Under the pieces are notes generated by a model that worked only from the letters and a program-made list of their open reading frames with translations, did no database searches and was not told the origin of the DNA. 64,000 nucleotides of DNA from Euphorbia lathyris (lineage: Eukaryota; Streptophyta; Magnoliopsida; Malpighiales; Euphorbiaceae): contig NC_088913.1 in assembly GCF_963576675.1 (NCBI RefSeq), positions 14,087,001 to 14,151,000 of the forward strand. The letters are read 5' to 3'. The position numbers and the translations under genes are program-made. Below, one piece after another: positions 56,016 to 64,000 of the stretch (position 1 is its first letter; each line of letters starts with the position of its first letter).

Positions 56016-57423
56016 TGTTGAAACACCTTTCCACAATATTTTGATTTGACAAAATCATCCATGATTAAGAGGCAATTAAATTTAGATGCTTTGATTTAAT
56101 TGTACTAATATGTTTGTTAAATATTGAGTGCAAAAATATATAAAGTAAAGACATGACAAAAGTCAGCATAAACGAAGCTGAGTAGAACGGAACTCAGCAT
56201 GACAGAATAGAAGCTGAGTGGAGTTAAAATTCAGAAGCAAAACGAAGCTGACTAAAGTTGAAGACTTCTTCAGGAAGCGGTTAAACAGAACGGAGCTGAC
56301 CTTGAAGGAACTCAGCATGAACGTTGAACATTCGAAAAGAACAAACGAAGCTGAGTAACAGTCAGGACAACATGAAGGATCCGTTCACTAAAAGACAAAG
56401 TCTGTCAATCTTCTGCACCAATAATTGGAATCTCGAAGACACCTAAAAGGCTAATTCCAAGAGTCATGGGACGTTGGATTATTGGAAACAGACAACTGGC
56501 ACAAACAGACAAACCAGACGCTAGAAGAGAAACCTGACGACTGAAGAAAACAGAGAAAGGGAATGGAGGTGCAGTCTGAAGCTTTCCAGAAATTGTTCCC
56601 CAAAAGAGCCGTTTTGATGTTAACGGTTATGACATTTCAAAACGATCAAATCTACAGATTTCCTTTTATAAAAGGACAATCGAAAAACTTGGAGAAACAC
56701 TGAAGCATCAAAAGAAAAATACAAGAGAGAAAGTTTCAAAAGCACTCAAACACAAAAAGAATCTTACACCGACTTTTCTATTCCATGTGTAAATGCTAGA
56801 TTGATTTGTAATCATCTAAAGTGTTCTTTAGTTCAAAAGGAACAAGTTTGTGATCAATAGGAATATTGAGATTGTAAAGCTGAGTGCTTGGCTGTAAGCA
56901 TTTCAGTGGTAGAAAAATCTAAGTGCTGGGTTGTAGCACTTAGTAGGAGTTGAGTAGACGAATAGAGGAAGGTACTCTTGCATATTCAACTGCCTTGTAA
57001 TTGGTTTGTGCTCTACCTTTAAAGAGCTCAGTATTGGATTCAAAAAGCCCGGAGGACTCTAGGGACTGGACGTAAGCAGAGAGGCCGAACCAGGATAAGT
57101 GATACTGAGTAATCTCTAAACTCTCTCTTATAATTGCATGTGTTGTTTACTTTATTTACTCAGCATATAAATTGTCTAAACTGATCTTGAGTAAGTAAGT
57201 GGTGCTGAGTTAGGAGCTGACCTCCAAGAGTGTCAATTCTCAACTCACAAGAAAACAACTTTAGTCAACATCTGACTAAAGCTGTCTTCAAACATATCTC
57301 ACCAAGCTGACCATAAGCTGATTTAATAAACTCTCAAAATAACTTCCAGTCAGCTTAATTAAAACGCGAAAAAGTTTAAATAGTTCCTAACCCCCCCTTG
57401 GAACTAATTACCAGGGACCAACA
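56016..57423 (+). repeat. 3' LTR of element C
   Basis: 1,408 bp, nearly identical to 45731-47136; examples of differences are CACAAGATTTT/CACAATATTTT and GGATCTG/GGATCCG. TATA box at about 56667. Confidence 0.94.
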
Positions 57424-57428
57424 CTTCC

Positions 57429-60163
57429 AAGGAAGTGACATCTTCCCGAAGTGCTTTTAAGTTCTAGCTTATCTCGTCCATAGTCAGCATCAGTATATCC
57501 TATGAGTGTGAAGTCATTTGAAGTTGGATACCATAGACCTGCATCAATTGAGCTCTGCAAATATCTAAAGATTCTTTTTACACTTGTTAGATGAGATTCT
57601 CTGGGATCAGCTTGATATCTCGCACAATAACATACTGAGTACTGTATATCTGGTCTACTAGCTGTGAGATAAAGTAACGAACCTATCATACCTCGATAGA
57701 GTTTAGTGTCTATTGACTTACTTTTCTCATCTTTGCATAGGACAGTATCAGTACCCATAGGGGTTGATATTGGTTTGCAGTCCATCATATTGAATTTCTT
57801 TAACATTTCCTTGGTGTACTTGGACTGGCTTATGAAGATGCCATTCTTACCTTGCTTGATTTGGAGTCCAAGGAAGAAGTTGAGTTCCCCCATCATGGAC
57901 ATCTCGAACTCAGTTTGCATTTGTTTGCTAAATTCTTTGCACAGAGATTCGTCAGTAGCACCAAATATTATATAATCTACATATATTTGTGCAAGTAGGG
58001 TATGTTTTCCCTTTTTCTTAATGAACAAGGTTGTGTCAGCTTTTTCCCTGACATAGTTCCTGGTCAGCAGGAAGTTGGTCAACCTCTCATACCAAGCTCT
58101 TGGAGCTTGTTTCAGACCGTACAGGGCCTTTTTGAGTTTATAAACGTGGTTTGGAAATTTTGGATCTTCAAAACCAGGAGGTTGATTAACATATACCTCT
58201 CCGTTTATGAAACCATTAAGAAATGCACATTTGACATCCATTTGGTATAACTTAAAGTTCATGAAACTGGCATAAGCACACAATATGCGTATTGCTTCTA
58301 ACCTAGCAACAGGTGCAAATGTTTCCCCATAGTCAACTCCCTCTTGCTGACTATAGCCTTGGGCTACAAGTCGAGCTTTGTTCCTTATCACATTTCCATG
58401 CTCATCTAGTTTGTTTCTAAAAACCCACTTAGTTCCTATAGGCTTTTGATCCCTAGGTCTAGGCACTAAATCCCATACCTCATTTCTGGTGAATTGGTCA
58501 AGCTCTTCTTGTATGGCATTTATCCAATATTCATCGTGCTCAGCATCAGCACAATTCTTTGGCTTATGTACTGAGACGAATGCGACATTGCTGAGGTATT
58601 TCCTTAGCTGATCTCTGGTCATCAACTTGTTGTCAGCAGCATCAATAATGGACTTTTCTGAATGCCCTCTTGGAATTTTTATTTCTTTGGGCAATGTTGA
58701 GTCATTTGGAACAGGTGTTTCTGCAATCTCTATAGGAATAGATTGGTCAGTAAATGTTATTTCAACTTCTTGCTTACCTTTGGTCAGCCCTTGTATTGAT
58801 GATTCAGAGGCTCCATTTTGATCAGCGGAAGCTGAGCTTGGTTCATCTTCAGTGAGCTGAGTTGTGTTTCCTGCAGGGTCAGCTTCATCGAACTCAACAT
58901 GGACAGACTCTTCTACAACCTGAGTTCGTTTATTATATACTCTATATGCTTTGCTGTTAGTTGAGTACCCTAAGAAGATCGCTTCGTCAGCTTTAGCATC
59001 AAATTTTGCAAGATTGTCTTTTGTATTGAGTATGAAATATTTTCATCCAAAAGCACGAAAGTAACCACTATTGGCTTTCGTCCTTTCCAAAGTTCATATG
59101 GGGTTTTCTTAAGTATAGGTCTTACTAGAGCCCTATTCAATATATAGTATGCTGTGTGGACAGCTTCACCCCAGAAGTACTTTGGAAGCCTATTTTCACT
59201 CAGCATGGTTCTAGCAATTTCGACAATTGTTCTGTTCTTCCTTTCAACAACCCCATTCTGTTGAGGTGTTCTAGGAGCAGAGAAATTTTGGTCAATACCA
59301 CTGGTTTCACAGAATTCATCAAACTGTTGCCTTTTGAATTCTCCACCATTGTCGCTTCTAATATGAGCTACTTTTAGGTCTTTGTCAATTTCAAGCTTTC
59401 TAATAAGTGCAGTGAACATCTCAAAAGTTTCATCCTTGCTACTCAGCAAGATCATCCAAGTGTACCGAGAGAAATCATCTACAATGACCAAGGAAAATTT
59501 CTTACCTCCTAAGCTGAGTGGCTGGATAGGTCCGAAAAGATCCAAGTGTAGTAATTCCAATGGTCTCTTGGTTGAGACAATATTTTTACTTTGAAACGAC
59601 TTTTTGGTTTGTTTCCCTTGCTGACAAGCTTTACATAATTGGTCTTTCTCAACTTTCAATTTGGGTAATCCCTCAACTAATTGCTTTCTAGCTAGTTTGG
59701 CAAGAAGGTCCATGCTGACATGCCCAAGTCTTCTATGCCATAGCCAGGAGTTATCCTCTTTAGACACTAAGCATATGTTTTTGGAAAACTGTTTTTCTAA
59801 ATTTAGCATGTATACATTATCTACGCGAGGGGCGGTTAAAACCAATTCATTTGTGTTCCCCTCGAGTATTTGACACTTAGTATCATCGAATACAACCTTT
59901 CTGCCGCTCATGCAAAGCTGAGCTACGCTTAGTAGATTGTATTTGAGACCTTTAACTAGGGAGACTGACTCAATAGTTGGATTTCCTCCGATAGTACCTG
60001 AGCCGACTATCTTACCCTTCTTATTGTCTCCGAAGCTTACACTTCCTCCTCGTTTAAGCTCTAGTGTGATGAATTGTGTTTCATCACCTGTCATGTGCCT
60101 TGAGCATGCGCTGTCTATATACCACAACTTTGACTTTTCTACGCATGTCAAGCTAACCTGCAT
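57429..60163 (-). pseudogene. Element B pol (protease, integrase, RT)
   Basis: Minus strand. Protease WYIDSACSRHMTGD, the integrase zinc region and D (LDLFGPIQPL), D (RSDNGGEF), E ([12 protein letters not shown]) are intact. A one-base deletion near 59075 shifts frame after [10 protein letters not shown] resumes in a frame open from 58694 and has YVDY instead of YVDD, losing a catalytic aspartate. The region is cut by element C after GRCHFLGS; RNase H continues at 45725. Confidence 0.9.
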
Positions 60164-61928
60164 TTGAAACTATTCATTTTTAGGTACCCAATTCTTTTTG
60201 GGTCCTTTCTTGTTAGTGTAAACAGGTGCAAAATCATACTTCAATTTGTGACGACATACTTTTATAGTGTGGCCTGGCTTACCACAGAAGTCACAAAATT
60301 TTACCCTTTGAGGGTTATACTGAGTGCAGTCAGCATTGTTGTGCTGAGCATGCCAACATATCTTTGTGGAATGTCCTTTTCTTCCGCAGAAGTCACATTG
60401 GACAACTCGCTTGTTATGCCAACACACTTCTTTCGTGTGCCCCCTTTTTCCACAACATTCACATTGAGTGAACTGCTTATACTGGCTAGTACTTGTGTAC
60501 TCAGCATGGGGTTTATTCCTGTTTGAGCCTTTTATTTGACTCTGTAAGATTGTAACATCCTTTCTAAGTTTTTTTGACTCAGATTGAACCTCCGTGACAA
60601 GCTTATGCATTATTTGCATGTTGGTATGTAAATCTGAGTTGTCCTGGAGAAGATATCGGAGGTCACTTAGCTTGACCTCTTCAATCTCGTCACACCGCCT
60701 GCTAAGTGATTTGATTTTCTTGTTACACTTTTTAGTTAGTGCATATAAATCACTCAATGCATTTACCATTTTATTTCTAAGCAAGAGTAGGGATGTTACC
60801 TCATTGTTGTGTTCCTCCTGGTCAGTTTCATCAGAGAGGTCAGCTTGCTCAGATTGAGATTGGTCAGCTCCATCATCTGCCATAAATCATATATTGGCAG
60901 TTTCATTTTGCTCAGTTTCGGATGATGTTGACTCGTCACTGTCACTCCATGTTGCTACCATTGCCTTCTTGTTTCCCTTTTTATCTCTTTTTAGGTTTGG
61001 GCAGCTTGACTTGATGTGCCCAGTTTGGTGGCACTCAAAACATGTGACGGACTTGGGGCTGTCCTTCTTATATTTGTCACTGGACTCAGCTTTGTATCTG
61101 TCACCCTTTTTGTATGGCCTTTTGCTGTTCCTGTCATTTCTTCTGAACAGCTTCCTCATCATCAGTTGACTCAGCTTCTGTGGAGTCAGCTTTCATCACT
61201 AGAGATTTTTGTTTCTTATCTTCAGATTTTTCTTTTGCCTCACAATTTTTCATAGAGATCTCATGGGTCAGCAGAGATCCGATTAGCTCATCATATTTGT
61301 AGGTAGTCAGGTCCTGAGCTTCTTCTACAGCTGTTTTCTTTGCTTGCCAACTCTTAGGTAGACTTCTCAAGATTTTCTTCACCTGTTCCTCTTCAGTGAA
61401 GTTCTTTCCAAGTCTTTTGAGCTCATTTATGATGTTGGTGAATCTTGCGTTCATTTCTGAGATGTCTTCGTTTTCGTTCATCTCAAACAGCTCATAGAGT
61501 CTCATATGCTGATTGACTTTGGACTCCTTAACCTTACTGGTGCCTTCATAGGTCACTTCAAGCTTTTTCCAAATCTCCTAGGCTGACTCACAACCTGAAA
61601 TCTTATTGTATTCTGCAGCATCTAAAGCACAGTGAAGCATATTTATAGCCGAGGCATTATTTTGTAATTTCCTGAGGTCATCCTCTGTCCACTCAGCTTC
61701 GCTCTTAACAATTTTCTCATTGTCAACAGTTTTATATGGCACATGTGGACCTTGAACAATTGCAAGCCACGCACTCATGTTTGTGGCTTGAATAAAGTTT
61801 TTCATCCTATTCTTCCAGAATGTATAATTAGATCCAAAGAATAGGGGAGGCCTAGTGATTGATAATCCCTCAGGGAGTATCTGTGTTATTGGGTTCCCTG
61901 GAAGGAAATGAGTGCTGTTCTCACCCAT
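60164..61928 (-). pseudogene. Element B gag
   Basis: Starts MGENST at 61928. Same domains as in C: gag domain, Lys-rich helix and four CCHC knuckles (CFECHQTGHIKSSC, CECCGKRGHTKEVC, CDFCGRKGHSTKIC, CDFCGKPGHTIKVC). It has TAG 61578-61580 (shared with C), a deletion near 61150 that shifts frame, TGA at 60887, and the terminal TAG 60170-60172, two codons before the first pol Met and in the same frame. Confidence 0.85.
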
Positions 61929-61975
61929 TTATGGGATCCGCTCAAGATAGTTATATCTTTGAGTATAGAGCTTAG

Positions 61976-61987
61976 GCTCTGATACCA
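61976..61987 (-). other. Primer-binding site of element B
   Basis: On the minus strand TGGTATCAGAGC, 2 nt after the LTR end; initiator-Met tRNA type. Confidence 0.92.
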
Positions 61988-61989
61988 CT

Positions 61990-63385
61990 TGTTGGTCCCG
62001 TGTGATTAGTTCTAAAGGGGGGGGGGGGTTAGGAACTAATATAACTTTTTTCGTTAAATTGTATGCTGACTTAGTTATTTTGCAAGTTGGTCAGCTCAGC
62101 TTGGCCAGATATGCTATAAGACAGCTTTGGACGGATATTGACTAAAGTTGTTTTATTTATAAGTTAGATATTGACACTCTTGGAGGTCAGCTTCTAACAC
62201 AGCACTTGAAATTACTCAGAGTCAACTTTAAACAATTTTATACGCTGGGTAAATTTCACATACAACACATGCACATATATATATTGAAAGAGAGTTTAGA
62301 GATTACTCAGTATCACTTATCCTGGTTTGGCCTCTCCGTCTACGTCCAGTCCCCCGAGTCCTCCGGGCTTTTAGAATCCAATACTGAGCTCTTTAAAGGT
62401 AGAGCACAAACCAATTACAAGGCAGTTGAATATGCAAGAGTACCTTCCTCTATTCGTCTACTCAACTCCTACTAAGTGCTACAACCCAGCACCTAGATTT
62501 CTCTACCACTGAATGTTTACAGCCAAACACTCAGCACAGCACTCTCAATTTTACAATTGATAAACACTTGTTCCTTTTCAAATAAAGAACACTTTAGAAG
62601 ATTACAAGTAATCACTCTAGCATTTACACAAAGAATGAAAGATGGGTGTAAGATCTATTTTTGTAACTAAGTGCTTTTGTATCTTTTCTCTCTTGTATTT
62701 TTCTCTTTGTAATCCGGCAATGATCCAAGGATTTTGATTGTCCTTATATAGGAGAAAATCTGGGATCGGATCACTTTGAAATGATGTAGCCGTTAAGGTT
62801 AAAACGGCTCTTTTAGGGGACAGATTCTGGTCAGCTTCAGACTGTTCCGGCCATTCCCTTCCTCTGAATTTCTTCAGACGTCAGGCTTGTCCTCTTGCGT
62901 CTGGCTTGTCTTTTTGTGTCAGTTGTCCTTTACCAATAATCCATTGATCCATACATCTCGGAATGTGTCTTCTGCGTATTTCCACGGATTCAATTATTGG
63001 TACAGAGGGGCGGTAATCATTGTCTTTTAGCTAACGACTTTTTCATGATGTCCTGAAGAATCACTCAGCTTCTACTTCGTAAAACCTTGTCATTTACAAT
63101 TTCCAATCTGAGTGTAAGTTTAGTCAGCTCAGCTTCGTGAGACAGTTGTTGTGGGCGTGTATGTCTTTGTCTTTTGATGCTAAATTTGATTCCACTCAGC
63201 TTGATACTTTAGGCTTCTATGCTGACCTCTTCCTGTCTTACTTTTTATATTTATCTTTTATTTATATTTATACTCAACATTGAACAAATGGATTAGTATA
63301 ATTAAAATAAAGCACATAAATTTAATTGTCTCTTAATCATGGATGATTTTGTCAAATCAAAATATTGTGGAAAGGTGTTTCAACA
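61990..63385 (-). repeat. 5' LTR of element B
   Basis: 1,396 bp, similar to 40100-41504 with a ~9-bp indel (TTTTGGTCAG absent here), different G-run length and scattered substitutions. Confidence 0.92.
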
Positions 63386-63390
63386 AAAAC
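63386..63390 (+). repeat. Target duplication AAAAC, right (element B)
   Basis: AAAAC directly after TTTCAACA; pairs with 40095-40099. Confidence 0.95.
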
Positions 63391-64000
63391 AGCATTCCGA
63401 TGGTTCTATTGAGCGCTATAAAGCGCGGCTTGTTGCCAAGGGCTACACGCAACGGCCTGGGGTGGATTATTTTGAGACTTATAGCCCTGTGGTCAAACCC
63501 GCCACTATCAGATTGCTACTAGCTCTTGCGGTTTCTCTAAATTGGACTGTGGTACAACTTGACATATCTAATGCTTTTCTGCATGGTACTCTGGATGAGG
63601 TCGTTTATATGGAACATCCACCGGGATTTGTTGATTCCTCTTGACCTAGATATGTTTGCCGTCTTCATAAGTCTCTGTATGGTCTCAAGTAAGCTCCCCG
63701 GATGTGGCATAGACGGTTGACTGATGTTTTACGGCTATTGGGGTTCTCGGGGTCCAAATCTGACACGTCCCTGTATTATTTCCGGACTCCAAAAGTTACG
63801 GTTTTTTGTCTCATCTACGTAGATGATCTCTTGCTCCTTGGTTCGGACCCTGCCATGCTGCGATCTTTCATTACCCGGCTGCAATCACACTTTGATCTTC
63901 GGGATCTTGGTCGGTTGAGTTGCTTTTTGGGTGTGGAAGCCGAGTGGACTCCCTCCGGGTTATTTTTGCATCAAACCAAGTATATTACTAAGTTGTTAAC
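63391..64000 (+). pseudogene. Copia element A RT, continued (runs off the window)
   Basis: The RT frame cut at 40099 resumes: [20 protein letters not shown], then [30 protein letters not shown] and LGRLSCFLGVEAE. Stops are TGA 63642-63644 and TAA 63690-63692 (the latter inside the YGLK*AP motif). RNase H and the 3' LTR must lie beyond 64000. Confidence 0.88.

Larger units (their letters stand above)
45731..57423 (+). mobile_element. Sirevirus-like Copia retrotransposon C
   Basis: 11,693 bp, LTRs 45731-47136 and 56016-57423, TG..CA borders (TGTTGAAACACC..GGGACCAACA) and the perfect 5-bp duplication CTTCC. Same family as B but in the opposite direction. The two LTRs differ at only about a dozen positions by eye, so insertion was very recent. 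gag-pol nevertheless carries a 5-bp deletion and several stops, and ORF3 two stops. Confidence 0.95.
40100..63385 (-). mobile_element. Sirevirus-like Copia retrotransposon B (contains C)
   Basis: LTRs at 40100-41504 and 61990-63385 start TGTTGGTCCC and end TTTCAACA on the plus strand, flanked by AAAAC. The primer site (61976-61987, reverse complement) and polypurine tract (41505-41522) show minus-strand orientation. Gene order on the minus strand is gag, protease, integrase, RT, RNase H, then ORF3. Removing element C and one CTTCC leaves about 11.6 kb. Its LTRs differ by scattered bases and small indels, more than those of C, so B is older. It carries frameshifts and stops and is dead. Confidence 0.93.

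Noticed and set aside
1..64000. CRISPR arrays, bacterial operons, phage modules
   Set aside because: No regular short repeats with unique spacers and no bacterial gene organisation; all evidence points to plant nuclear DNA.
1..64000. tRNA genes
   Set aside because: No cloverleaf with A and B boxes was convincing by eye; a tRNAscan run would settle this.

Overview
This is nuclear DNA of a flowering plant, most likely a eudicot. It is AT-rich, has introns with plant-type GT/AG borders, carries F-box genes, a SWIB-domain gene and a 7SL RNA gene with the plant upstream sequence element (USE), and is dominated by plant transposon superfamilies (Copia, hAT, Mutator-like, PIF/Harbinger, pogo). I cannot name the species. 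Nothing bacterial, organellar or viral is visible apart from LTR retrotransposons.

Left part (1-9,500). A short hAT derivative (667-1243) is followed by a full hAT element (1612-5394), whose transposase frame is open except for three stop codons. Nested foldback elements come next (5512-6478, with a Mutator-type miniature element inside). The one clearly intact housekeeping gene, a two-exon plastid-type SWIB protein (6795-8467), follows, and then a pol III 7SL (SRP) RNA gene with its USE and TATA box.

Middle part (9,500-27,700). This is repeat-rich spacer holding tandem duplications, several miniature transposons with exact target-site duplications, a 226-bp solo LTR, three copies of a poly(A)-tailed retroposon, and one three-exon F-box/LRR/FBD gene (21389-23286).

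F-box cluster (27,700-36,700). A truncated F-box gene lies on the minus strand (27761-28555). A paralogue on the plus strand (34492-36545) is split by a 762-bp hAT element and carries one further stop. Between them lies a very large palindrome (28631-31412) whose right arm was hit by a pogo/Tigger element.

Right part (36,650-64,000). Three LTR retrotransposons are nested. An RE1-type Copia element (A) runs from before 37132 and continues past 64000. Element B (minus strand, 40100-63385) sits inside the reverse transcriptase of A. Element C (plus strand, 45731-57423) sits inside the RNase H region of B. The target duplications AAAAC and CTTCC fix the order A, then B, then C. B and C belong to one Sirevirus-like family with a third gene (ORF3) downstream of pol. 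Both copies share an in-frame TAG between gag and pol, and both share a short AACGGCTAGTT + TATA arrangement just before ORF3, which suggests stop-codon readthrough and an internal promoter. These shared signals are the best candidates for something undescribed here.
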